A model generated the notes under the pieces. That model worked only from the letters and a program-made list of their open reading frames with translations, did not search any database and had not been told where the DNA came from. Made by a program: the position numbers and the translations under genes. From Helicobacteraceae bacterium (lineage in GTDB: Bacteria > Campylobacterota > Campylobacteria > Campylobacterales > Helicobacteraceae), in contig CAAGLK010000112.1 in assembly GCA_900770765.1 (NCBI GenBank), positions 1 through 64,000 on the forward strand: DNA of 64,000 nucleotides, given 5' to 3'. Shown in pieces: positions 1 to 8,296 of the stretch (position 1 is its first letter; each line of letters opens with the position of its first letter).

Positions 1-2
1 AT

Positions 3-1106
3 TATGAAGCCTTTAAGATTTTTAATAAGAGTGAAGAATTTTTTGACTTGGCTAGTTTTTTAGCAAATTTAAGCATAAAAATTTTTCCTAAAAACGACTT
101 TAGCTTAAGAATCCCATTTTTAATTTTGCATTTTTTTAATGTAATTTTAATGTTTTATTTTTCAAAAGGTTTTTTAAAAAAGCCAAGCGATGCGTTTTTT
201 TGCGCTGCTTTATTTTGCCTACTTCCTGGTGTTAATGCTTCTGCGATTTTAGTTTTAAATAGCGGAGTGGTGATTTTTTTTACGCTTATTTTTTGCCTTA
301 TTTTGCAAAAAACTAATAAAATTTTTTATCCACTTTTAATTTTATTATGCTTTTTAGATAAAAGTTTCGCACTTGTGTTTTTAGCATTAATTTTTTATGG
401 AATCGCAAATAAAAATACCATCTTAATTTTTATTTCTCTTTTTCTTTTTGGGTTAAATATGTATCTCTTCGGGCTTGATATTAGCGGGAAGCCTAAAGGG
501 CATTTTTTGGACAATAATGGGCATTTGATTTTAATTTTTTCTCCGCTTGTGTTTTTATATTTTCTTTATACAATTTATCGTTATTTTAATAGTAAAAATA
601 AGCCTTTAGTGTGGTATATAGCAAGTGTTACGCTAGGATTTATTTGGATTATTTCTTTTAGGCAAAGGGTAAGGGTTGAGGATTTTGCCCCACTTTTATT
701 AGTAGCGCTTCCTTTAATGATAAAACTCTATTTTTCAGGGCTTAGAGTGCGGCTGCCGCGCTTTAGAGCTAGATATAAGATTCCATTTATCTTAGCATTT
801 TTAATGCTAGTTTTAACAAGTGCGACCTTATTTTTATCAAAACCGCTATTTTTGCTAACTAATGAGCATTTTGCAACTCAGCATTTTTTAGCAAAAGAAC
901 TCGCACAAAATCTTAAAAGTAGAGGTATAACACATATTAGAACGCTTGAAAAATTACAAATTAGATTAAAGTTTTATGGAATAGAAAAAGGCGATAAAAA
1001 CGCTAGAATCCTAAGTGAGCATAGGCTTTTAGGTAATAAATTTAAGCCACAAAAGATTCCACTTTTTTATTACAATAAACAAGTAGCAGAGTATTATTTG
1101 TATTAA
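3..1106 (+). CDS. Glycosyltransferase-like polytopic membrane protein, 5' end outside window
   Basis: The reading frame is open from the left edge, so the true start lies upstream and this is a C-terminal part of about 367 residues. It is very rich in Phe, Leu and Ile and contains about seven to eight hydrophobic segments in its first 290 residues, followed by a soluble tail of about 80 residues. The sequence around SLRIPFLILHFF resembles the segment after the first loop in family 39 (ArnT/PMT-like) glycosyltransferases, where the lipid-linked sugar donor is used at the inner membrane. No catalytic Asp-Glu motif is visible because the N-terminus is missing. The family call is an inference; membrane location is well supported. 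It ends 10 nt before a pseudopilin gene. Confidence 0.6.
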   Translation, partial: YEAFKIFNKSEEFFDLASFLANLSIKIFPKNDFSLRIPFLILHFFNVILMFYFSKGFLKKPSDAFFCAALFCLLPGVNASAILVLNSGVVIFFTLIFCLILQKTNKIFYPLLILLCFLDKSFALVFLALIFYGIANKNTILIFISLFLFGLNMYLFGLDISGKPKGHFLDNNGHLILIFSPLVFLYFLYTIYRYFNSKNKPLVWYIASVTLGFIWIISFRQRVRVEDFAPLLLVALPLMIKLYFSGLRVRLPRFRARYKIPFILAFLMLVLTSATLFLSKPLFLLTNEHFATQHFLAKELAQNLKSRGITHIRTLEKLQIRLKFYGIEKGDKNARILSEHRLLGNKFKPQKIPLFYYNKQVAEYYLY

Positions 1107-1116
1107 GGCGGAATCC

Positions 1117-1797
1117 TTGCGTAAAAAAGCCTTTAGCATGCTAGAGATTCTACTTATTTTAATAATTATTATTGGGATTTTTATTTTAAGTTTTTCAAAT
1201 TTTAAGGATTCTAGGCTAGAGCTTGCAAGAGAGCAGCTAATAGCACACTTAAACCACACAAGATTCTTAGCATTAAATAGCGCAAAGCAAATCACACAAG
1301 CCGCCTTTTGTCAAAGTAATTTATGCGAAATTGAGAGAAAAAATTATGAGGAATCCTTCTGGCGATTACAATTTGCACTGCTGCAAGATATAGGCTTTAG
1401 CTACTCTATTTTTAGCGATATTGCAAGGCTTACACCACAAAGCACTCTGCATTTTGACGATAGACCTAGAAATAAAGAAGAAGTGGCCATTGGCTTTTTA
1501 GATAACAAATATTTAAGTGTGTATAGTATTAGTAATTCAAAATATGCAAACACACTGCGAGATGGTGATTTATCCCTAACAAAGCGATATGGCGTTATGG
1601 GAGTGCAAATGAGTGGCGGCTGTGGAGTAGATTTAGCTGGAGCTAGAATCTTATTTGATGAATCTGGCTTTTTAAAATGCAAACAACCTTTACAAAGCGT
1701 AGCTGCCCCAAAAGGTGCGGTAGAGATTCTACTAAAGGGCAAAACTAAGGAATTAAAAATTTGCATTTTAGAGAGTGGATTTGTAAAAAAGTGTTAA
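1117..1797 (+). CDS. Type II/IV pseudopilin-like protein with prepilin signal
   Basis: The protein of 226 residues opens with RKKAFSMLEILLILIIII, a class III prepilin leader: short basic stretch, small residue before Phe, Glu at position +5 of the mature protein and an uninterrupted hydrophobic helix. Such proteins are cut and N-methylated by PilD and assembled from the inner membrane. The start is TTG at 1117, which places the leader directly at the N-terminus. The mature part has Cys pairs (for instance CQSNLC near residue 64 and a C-terminal Cys) typical of GspH/minor pilin heads. No other secretion or pilus gene is present in the window, so its machine must be encoded elsewhere. It lies about 40 nt upstream of ksgA. 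Confidence 0.75.
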   Translation: MRKKAFSMLEILLILIIIIGIFILSFSNFKDSRLELAREQLIAHLNHTRFLALNSAKQITQAAFCQSNLCEIERKNYEESFWRLQFALLQDIGFSYSIFSDIARLTPQSTLHFDDRPRNKEEVAIGFLDNKYLSVYSISNSKYANTLRDGDLSLTKRYGVMGVQMSGGCGVDLAGARILFDESGFLKCKQPLQSVAAPKGAVEILLKGKTKELKICILESGFVKKC

Positions 1798-1835
1798 AAT
1801 TGTGTTAAAATAATCGCTTTTTTTAAGGGAAAATC

Positions 1836-2618
1836 ATAAAAGCAAAAAAACATTTCGGGCAAAACTTCTTAAAAGATGAAAATATTTTAAGCAAAATTAT
1901 CCAATCCATTCCCAACGACGCCTTAAGCGTGGATATTGTAGAAATTGGGGCTGGCTTAGGTGATTTAACAAATAAGCTTTTGGGCTTAGGGAATATCACT
2001 AGTTATGAGGTTGATAAAGAATTAATCCCTTATTTACAAGAGAGATTTAAAAAAGAGTTAGAATCCAAGCGTTTATCGCTAATTATAGGCGATGTGCTAG
2101 AGATTTGGCAGGGGCGGAGCTTTAGAGAAGAGCCTTATTTTTTAGTAGCGAATTTACCTTATTATATCGCTACTTTGATTATCGTAAAATGCTTAAAAGA
2201 CCCTAGATGCAAGGGACTTTTAGTAATGGTGCAAAAGGAAGTTGCGGAGAAATTCTGTGCTAAAAGTGGGAATTCCAACTTTAGCGCACTTAGTGTATTG
2301 GCACAAAGCACAAGCACACTAGAATATCTCTTTAGCGTCCCACCAGAGGCTTTTACCCCAGCGCCGAAAGTGGATTCTGCGGTGTTTTTAGCACAAAAGG
2401 TGGAATCGCAAATTATAGATTCCGCCTTTTTAGAAAATTTAGAATCTTTGCTTAAAGTCGCATTTAATGCACCTAGAAAGACGATTTTAAATAATTTAAG
2501 CAAGGCATATTCTAAAGAGTGCGTAGAATCCGCACTAAAATCGCTAGAGATTCCACCTACTTTTAGACCTCACCAGCTAGATACTCCCACATATCACCGA
2601 CTTTTAAAACTATTATAA
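1836..2618 (+). CDS. ksgA: 16S rRNA dimethyladenosine transferase KsgA, apparent AUA start
   Basis: KsgA dimethylates two adjacent adenines in helix 45 of 16S rRNA during late 30S assembly. The sequence shows the family N-terminal SAM-binding block KKHFGQNFLKD, motif I (EIGAGLG) and the target-base motif ANLPYYIA. The first ordinary start codon in frame is GTG at 1929, but it would remove the conserved GQNFL block. The frame upstream of it is open back to a TAA at 1824-1826 and contains no ATG, GTG or TTG. A Shine-Dalgarno AAGGGA (1825-1830) sits five nt before ATA at 1836, so AUA (or less well spaced AUC at 1833) is the probable initiator. Length from there, 260 residues, matches the family. 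A sequencing error is the alternative. rnj follows after 11 nt. Confidence 0.9.
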   Translation: MKAKKHFGQNFLKDENILSKIIQSIPNDALSVDIVEIGAGLGDLTNKLLGLGNITSYEVDKELIPYLQERFKKELESKRLSLIIGDVLEIWQGRSFREEPYFLVANLPYYIATLIIVKCLKDPRCKGLLVMVQKEVAEKFCAKSGNSNFSALSVLAQSTSTLEYLFSVPPEAFTPAPKVDSAVFLAQKVESQIIDSAFLENLESLLKVAFNAPRKTILNNLSKAYSKECVESALKSLEIPPTFRPHQLDTPTYHRLLKLL

Positions 2619-2629
2619 AAAGGCGGATT

Positions 2630-4606
2630 ATGGAAAATAACGAGACAAAAAACACACAAGAAAAAAAAGAATTCACGCAAAAAAGGCGACATTTCAAGCC
2701 TCGCCCTAAACAAGATGGGCAAAATCATAAAGGGCCGCAGAATCCTAACAGAGCGCAAAACGCACAAGCTAATCAAACCTCGCAGAATCCTAATAAAAAA
2801 GATTCCACGCAACGCCCTAAAAAGCCTAGAGGCAAGGGAGCAGGATTTAACCCACAAGCAAACGCAGATTTAAAAAGAGCGGTGGATGTAAATGCAATCG
2901 TCCATGAGGCTTCCTTAAAGCCGCATTCAAGGATTCAAACAAACCCAAACGCGAAAGTTAGAATCACACCTCTAGGCGGACTTGGTGAAATCGGCGGTAA
3001 TATGACCGTAATTGAGACGCAAAATAGTGCGATTTTAATAGATGCTGGTATGAGCTTCCCAGATGAATCAATGCATGGTGTGGATATTTTAGTGCCAGAT
3101 TTTAGCTATTTAGAGGTTATTAAGGACAAAATTGCTGGCATTATCATAACGCATGCGCACGAAGACCACATAGGCGCTATGCCATATCTTTTTAAAAAAT
3201 ATCAATTTCCTATTTTTGGCACAGCTCTGCCTTTAGGGCTAATTGGCTCTAAATTTGATGAACATGGACTTAAAAAATTCCGCTCTCTTTTCCGCCCTGT
3301 GCAAAAACGCAAACCCATCACAATAGGCGAATTTGAAATTGAGTGGATTCATATAACCCACTCCATCGTGGATTCTAGCGCTTTAGCTATCCGCACAGAA
3401 GCAGGGCTAATCTTCCACACAGGAGATTTTAAAATAGACCACACGCCAATTGATGGCTACCCGACAGATTTAAATAGAATCGCACATTATGGCGAGCAAG
3501 GCGTGCTTTTACTCCTTAGCGATTCCACAAATTCACATAAAAGTGGCTATACGCCAAGCGAGGCAAGCGTAGGACCAGCCTTTGATACGCTATTTTCCCG
3601 CGCTAAAGGGCGAGTTATTATGAGTACATTTAGCTCAAATATCCACCGAGTTTATCAAGCAATAGACCACGGGATAAAATATAAGCGAAAAGTCGCCGTT
3701 ATCGGTAGAAGCATGGAAAAAAACCTAGAAATCGCACGCACTCTAGGCTACATTGACCTACCGCAAAATATTTTTATAGAAGCACACGAAGTAGCAAAAT
3801 ACCCAGATGAAGAGGTGCTAATCGTAACGACAGGAAGTCAAGGCGAGACGATGAGTGCGCTATATCGTATGGCGACAGATGAGCACCGTCATGTAAAAAT
3901 CAAGCCAAGTGATACGGTGATTTTATCGGCTAAGGCGATTCCAGGAAATGAAGGCTCAGTTTCAAATATACTAAATTTTTTAAACAAAGCTGGCGCTAAG
4001 GTGTATTACCAAGACTTTAGCGAGATTCACACAAGCGGACACGCCGCACAAGAGGAGCAAAAGCTAATGCTAAGACTTGTGAAGCCTAAATTCTTTTTAC
4101 CAGTGCACGGCGAGTATAACCACATTTTACGCCACAAAGAGACGGCGATAAGCTGCGGCGTAGATGAGAGAAACATTTATCTAATGGAAGATGGCGACCA
4201 AGTGGAAATAAGCCAAAGCTATTTAAGAAAGGTTAGAAGCGTAAAAACAGGTAAAACTTATATAGATAATCAAGTAAATAGCACGATTGCAAATGATGTG
4301 ATACTAGATAGGCAAAATCTAGCGGAAAATGGCGTAATATCGGTGTTTGTAGAGTTTAATAAGGATAAAAATACAATAATCGACAAGCCACGCATCCACA
4401 CAATGGGAATTGTGGGGAATAAAGAGATTCTACCTTTTATAAAGGAATTAAACGACTTTTTCACCCTTTTTGCGACAAATTGCAAAAAAGAGCTTTATAA
4501 TAATCAAAAAGCTATGGAAAATGACATAAGAAACGCCCTAAGGAAGCTATTGTTTAAGAAAACTAAACGATACCCAAATTTATTTATAACAGCAAATATT
4601 AAGTAA
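2630..4606 (+). CDS. rnj: Ribonuclease J
   Basis: RNase J is the endo- and 5'-3' exoribonuclease that drives mRNA turnover in Helicobacter, where it partners the RhpA helicase. The first ~95 residues are a low-complexity Lys/Asn/Gln-rich tail, matching the disordered N-terminal extension known for H. pylori RNase J. A metallo-beta-lactamase/beta-CASP core follows: GGLGEIGGN near residue 116, the zinc motif HAHEDH near 175, a later zinc-ligand region HTGDFKID, the beta-CASP STFSSNIHR segment, HTSGHA, and PVHGEYNH near 495. The C-terminal domain is complete. It begins 11 nt after ksgA and is probably cotranscribed with it. Length (658) is close to that of H. pylori RNase J. Confidence 0.95.
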   Translation: MENNETKNTQEKKEFTQKRRHFKPRPKQDGQNHKGPQNPNRAQNAQANQTSQNPNKKDSTQRPKKPRGKGAGFNPQANADLKRAVDVNAIVHEASLKPHSRIQTNPNAKVRITPLGGLGEIGGNMTVIETQNSAILIDAGMSFPDESMHGVDILVPDFSYLEVIKDKIAGIIITHAHEDHIGAMPYLFKKYQFPIFGTALPLGLIGSKFDEHGLKKFRSLFRPVQKRKPITIGEFEIEWIHITHSIVDSSALAIRTEAGLIFHTGDFKIDHTPIDGYPTDLNRIAHYGEQGVLLLLSDSTNSHKSGYTPSEASVGPAFDTLFSRAKGRVIMSTFSSNIHRVYQAIDHGIKYKRKVAVIGRSMEKNLEIARTLGYIDLPQNIFIEAHEVAKYPDEEVLIVTTGSQGETMSALYRMATDEHRHVKIKPSDTVILSAKAIPGNEGSVSNILNFLNKAGAKVYYQDFSEIHTSGHAAQEEQKLMLRLVKPKFFLPVHGEYNHILRHKETAISCGVDERNIYLMEDGDQVEISQSYLRKVRSVKTGKTYIDNQVNSTIANDVILDRQNLAENGVISVFVEFNKDKNTIIDKPRIHTMGIVGNKEILPFIKELNDFFTLFATNCKKELYNNQKAMENDIRNALRKLLFKKTKRYPNLFITANIK

Positions 4607-4620
4607 GAATCCTAACTTAC

Positions 4621-4666
4621 AAAAATCGCTAGAGTTTTTGAATTAAGAAAATTCTAAGCGATTTTA
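4621..4666 (+). terminator. Likely terminator after rnj
   Basis: AAAATCGCT-AGA near 4622 pairs with TCT-AAGCGATTTT (about 4653-4665) with one bulged base. The 3' arm ends in a short T run. The hairpin lies in the 186-nt gap between rnj and the autotransporter gene. Confidence 0.45.
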
Positions 4667-4834
4667 AAGCGATTTCATCTCGCAAAGGTAGCTTAAAGAT
4701 TCTTAAACAATAAAAATTATAAACAAATATTAAATGGCAACTTGCCTAAAATTTGCTAAAATTACAAGTTAATCTATTTTAAAGGAAGCGTTATGAGACA
4801 ACACACAACACACAAGCACAATAAAGGAGGCACT

Positions 4835-7357
4835 ATGAAAACGCCTTTAGTAGCTTTAATTTTAAGTGGTAGCGTATCTCTAAGCATAGCCGCAACGCAT
4901 AATGGTAGTTTAAATACTGGAAATTTTAATTTACAAGACGGAGTAACACAACGAGAAGATGCACTTTTTGATTGCAGTGGTAGACAATGTGTGTTTAACG
5001 AGGGAAATTCTTCAGCCATTACACATACAACCACAAATGCCGCAACTGGTGCAACTTCCACGCTAACATTTGTAGGTGATAGAAAAGGTCAGCAACCAAA
5101 CAATTCACAAGCCGATTTATTCAAATATGGCGGTAAAATTACCGTAAATCAAGGCTCCCATTTACAATTTTTTAATTTTGCTGCCCTAACACCAAATAAT
5201 AAAGTAGATATAGAAATAAATGGTGGGAAGCTCACCTTTAGCGGCAATCAAATCCCAAACGCACAAGGCGAGGATAGAGGAAACTTTACTTTAGGTAATG
5301 ATTTGATATTACAAAATGGCGCCACTTTAAATATTGATAATGTAACTACGCTAGGCTTTAATAGCTTTTTAGAAAATAGGCAAATAAAAATAGATTCCAC
5401 CTCAAAAATCATTACAACAAATACGCCACAGCTTAAAAATACACAAACCATTAATAACAATGGCACAATAACACATAGCGGACACCTTATAAACTATGGA
5501 CAAAATGCAAACGATGGAGCTTCAACAGCTACTATAAATAATAAAGGAACAATTTCAATAGCCGGCGATTTTCATAATGGCAATGTAACTCAAGTTAGTT
5601 GTGCGTTGGCTGGCTGTGGTGCTGGCGTGGTAACAAATGAGGGAACAATAAGTGTTGGTGGTTCTTTTTATAATAAAAAAGCAGATAATGGTATGGGAAC
5701 TGACCTATATTCTAGCGTAGAACTCAAAGGTGGGACGCTTGATTTAAATAATGGCAATGGGATATTTTTTAACGAAGCTGGGAATACGCTTAAATTCTCC
5801 GCAAATAATGGCGTTATGGGCAAACTTAATGGGAATTTAGAAAATACAAATGGCAAAGTTGTCGTAAATGTCGCTGGTGTGGATTTAAAAAAAGAGCATA
5901 TTTTAATTACAGGCTACACAAGCGGAGTGGATTCTCAAACATTGCAAGTAGAAGTCGCACAAGGGCAGACAAGCGACTTAGTAGAAGCACATATTAGCAA
6001 AGGTGCGAATAACAAGCTAGGTTTAATCGTAATGGAAAAGGGTGCGACTCCGCCAAGTTTGCAAAATCAAAATCCTCAAAATCCAGGCGGCAGTGGCACA
6101 GGCGGTGGAAGCCAGAATCCAGGAGGCGGGTCGCAGAATCCTAGCAATCCTGGCGGAAGCGGTGGAAATAGCGGAAGCGGTGGAATCCCTAGCACTCCAA
6201 GCATTCCTGGTGGAAGTGGCGGCACCGCAATAGACCAAATCCAGCAAAGCTTACCACAAGCACAAGGTGCGATTTTAGGCGGATTAAGAGATATTATGCC
6301 AAATCTAGCCACAAGCGTGGCGAACTCTACGCAGTTAAAGAGCTTTGTAAGCAATGTGGAATCACAAACGCAAAACATAAGCCAAGCTCCAGCAAAGGTA
6401 ATTGACACGATAAAAAGCACAAGAAACTTTAAGCCTGTTACAAACTTCTCAAGCACAAGACAAGCAAGAGAAGCGGTAAAAGTCGCAAGTGTCGCCACGG
6501 ATTCTATGGGCGGAATCAATTATAGAGATATATCAACTTACGACCCACTAAATACGACCACCATTTGGAGTAATGAAATAGATGTGGCTCTCTTTGGGCT
6601 AGGTTTAAGTGGCAATGGCACAGATGGCTCTATGGTAGGCTTAAATGCGTCCATGCAAAAAGAAATTAGCGATAATCACTTAATAAAAGGGCAGTTAAGC
6701 TACGGCTACGCACACACAAAAGACGATTTAGAAACGATTAATTCTAAAACTGATACTAATGTACTAAGCGGCGGAATCTTAAATCGCTTTACTTATGACA
6801 ATATTGAAACAGATATTGGCGTTTATGCTACTGCGGCATTTTCGGATAATACGCAAGAGTATAAAATTGCTGGACCTTTAAGTAATGCGGATTCTAGCTA
6901 TGAATTTTATAGCGGCGAGTTAGAAGCTATTGTCGGTTATCGCTTTGGCGATGAGTTTAGCATTAAGCCTTACATTGGCGTAAATAACTCTTATAATTAT
7001 AGGACAGGGATTAAGCAAAATGGCGGTGTGCTAATGAGAGCGGATTCTCAAAAATATTACGCAATAGATGGAATCTTAGGTGCAGAAGCGCAATATAACC
7101 TGCAAAGCGGCTATGTTTATGGGAAGCTAGAGCATTATAGAACGCTATATTATTCTAATGATTCTATGAAATTTAGGCTAGGAAATAGCGATATGATAGA
7201 GCTTTTAATGGATAAAGACTTTAAAACAACTGCATCTTTAGGCTTTATGTATTATTACAATGAGTTCATAAACTTAGGGCTAGAAACTATGTATTCTATA
7301 TATAATGGCGGCCTTAAAAACTACGGCGGAAGCCTTATGTTTAAATATCTATTCTAA
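4835..7357 (+). CDS. Autotransporter (type V secretion), secreted passenger plus beta-barrel
   Basis: The product is 840 residues from ATG 4835. It has a signal peptide (MKTPLVALILSGSVSLSIAA), then a passenger of about 400 residues rich in Asn, Gly and Thr with repeated strand-like INGG/LNNG units, as in beta-helical passengers. A Gly/Pro/Ser/Asn linker encoded at about 6070-6230 follows, then a helix and a C-terminal beta-barrel of about 270 residues ending in KYLF with a terminal Phe. Two Cys pairs (DCSGRQC and CALAGC) are unusual for passengers. The frame is open 14 codons further upstream to ATG 4793, which also has a ribosome-binding site; 4835 is preferred because AAAGGAGG lies four nt before it and the signal peptide starts there. 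The passenger's function cannot be read from sequence. Confidence 0.85.
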   Translation: MKTPLVALILSGSVSLSIAATHNGSLNTGNFNLQDGVTQREDALFDCSGRQCVFNEGNSSAITHTTTNAATGATSTLTFVGDRKGQQPNNSQADLFKYGGKITVNQGSHLQFFNFAALTPNNKVDIEINGGKLTFSGNQIPNAQGEDRGNFTLGNDLILQNGATLNIDNVTTLGFNSFLENRQIKIDSTSKIITTNTPQLKNTQTINNNGTITHSGHLINYGQNANDGASTATINNKGTISIAGDFHNGNVTQVSCALAGCGAGVVTNEGTISVGGSFYNKKADNGMGTDLYSSVELKGGTLDLNNGNGIFFNEAGNTLKFSANNGVMGKLNGNLENTNGKVVVNVAGVDLKKEHILITGYTSGVDSQTLQVEVAQGQTSDLVEAHISKGANNKLGLIVMEKGATPPSLQNQNPQNPGGSGTGGGSQNPGGGSQNPSNPGGSGGNSGSGGIPSTPSIPGGSGGTAIDQIQQSLPQAQGAILGGLRDIMPNLATSVANSTQLKSFVSNVESQTQNISQAPAKVIDTIKSTRNFKPVTNFSSTRQAREAVKVASVATDSMGGINYRDISTYDPLNTTTIWSNEIDVALFGLGLSGNGTDGSMVGLNASMQKEISDNHLIKGQLSYGYAHTKDDLETINSKTDTNVLSGGILNRFTYDNIETDIGVYATAAFSDNTQEYKIAGPLSNADSSYEFYSGELEAIVGYRFGDEFSIKPYIGVNNSYNYRTGIKQNGGVLMRADSQKYYAIDGILGAEAQYNLQSGYVYGKLEHYRTLYYSNDSMKFRLGNSDMIELLMDKDFKTTASLGFMYYYNEFINLGLETMYSIYNGGLKNYGGSLMFKYLF

Positions 7358-7506
7358 CAATACTCTAAACAAGCGCTAGAATCCTTTGTGCTTGTTTAGA
7401 ATCGTAACTAAATCTTTATAAAATCAAAAAAATGTTTCTTAAAATTATCAAAACTAAATAAAATAATGTTACAATCTCAACTCAATCTTAATATTAAAGG
7501 ACAATT

Positions 7507-8082
7507 ATGAAAAAATTATTTATTAGCAGCTTTGCTTCTTTAGCGCTTTGTGGTTCGCTTTTTGCAGCTAGTTTAGATGAAAATAGCGTTAAGGTCGGCT
7601 TTGAAGGCTATAAAACTCCAGCGATGGTAGGGACAAAGGGCGTTTTTTCTAAAGTGAATTTAAAGCTAAATAAAGACACCACATCTCTTTCAAAACAGCT
7701 AGTGGGCTCCACAATCACACTTTCACCTAAAGATATTGATATGGGCGGCGAGGTAAATCAAGTAATTACCGACAATGTCGTAAATGCGTTTTTTGGCACA
7801 CTTAACAATAAAGGCGATATAAAAGTAAGCATAGAAGATGTAATAGAGGGTGAGCATAAAGGCGTAATTAACGCAAAAGTTACAATAAATAAGCAAAGTC
7901 AAATCGTGCCACTAGTTTATGAAATTTCTGGAAATAATGAATTCTCTGCGTCAGGGCGACTAGATTTAAGCGCATTTTCTAACTCTAAAAAAGCACTAAA
8001 AGCATTAAGCGAAGTGGCAGCTGGGCATTTAGGGATAAGCTGGAATATCGTAGATATTAGCGTAAGCGGTAAGCTAAAATAA
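7507..8082 (+). CDS. YceI-like periplasmic protein
   Basis: The 191-residue product has a clear Sec signal peptide (MKKLFISSFASLALCGSLFAA, cleavage after about residue 21). It is followed by the YceI lipocalin-like pattern: VKVGFEGYKTP at the start of the barrel, VGTKGVFSKV, an all-beta middle and a C-terminal DISVSGKLK strand. YceI barrels bind polyisoprenoid or amphipathic lipids in the periplasm; the ligand here is unknown. H. pylori has a comparable protein. It is monocistronic: a 149-nt gap with a TACAAT-like -10 (about 7468-7473) precedes it and a strong terminator follows directly. Confidence 0.85.
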   Translation: MKKLFISSFASLALCGSLFAASLDENSVKVGFEGYKTPAMVGTKGVFSKVNLKLNKDTTSLSKQLVGSTITLSPKDIDMGGEVNQVITDNVVNAFFGTLNNKGDIKVSIEDVIEGEHKGVINAKVTINKQSQIVPLVYEISGNNEFSASGRLDLSAFSNSKKALKALSEVAAGHLGISWNIVDISVSGKLK

Positions 8083-8088
8083 ATTAAT

Positions 8089-8123
8089 GTGGAATCGCCT
8101 TAAAATTGCGATTCCACACTTTT
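8089..8123 (+). terminator. Intrinsic terminator after yceI-like gene
   Basis: A perfect 10-bp stem, GTGGAATCGC (8089-8098) with GCGATTCCAC (8108-8117), and a 9-nt AT-rich loop, followed by a short T run. It starts seven nt after the stop codon. Confidence 0.85.
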
Positions 8124-8218
8124 AAATTATCCTTTATGTTAGCAAAAACTAAAAATTCATATTAAAATTACTTTATAATCCATTTTATCTCCTTATTTTT
8201 AAGTGCAAAATTATAGTG

Positions 8219-8236
8219 TTTTTTTTTTTTTTTTTT
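8219..8236 (+). repeat. Homopolymer of 18 T upstream of proA
   Basis: Eighteen consecutive T lie about 29 nt upstream of a -10-like TAAAATTATATA (8265-8276) and 60 nt before the proA start codon. In H. pylori, T tracts placed like this upstream of promoters (for example sabA) change length and tune transcription. Whether this tract varies is unknown. Confidence 0.9.
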
Positions 8237-8296
8237 GAAATAGCTTAAAGTGGTTAAATTTAAGTAAAATTATATACACAAATTTAAAGGATTTTT

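Noticed and set aside
6023..6519. Long reverse-strand and frame-shifted open frames across the Gly/Pro linker of the autotransporter
   Set aside because: They arise from the repetitive GGN codons of the linker, encode Pro/Leu- or Ala-rich low-complexity sequence and have no start signals.
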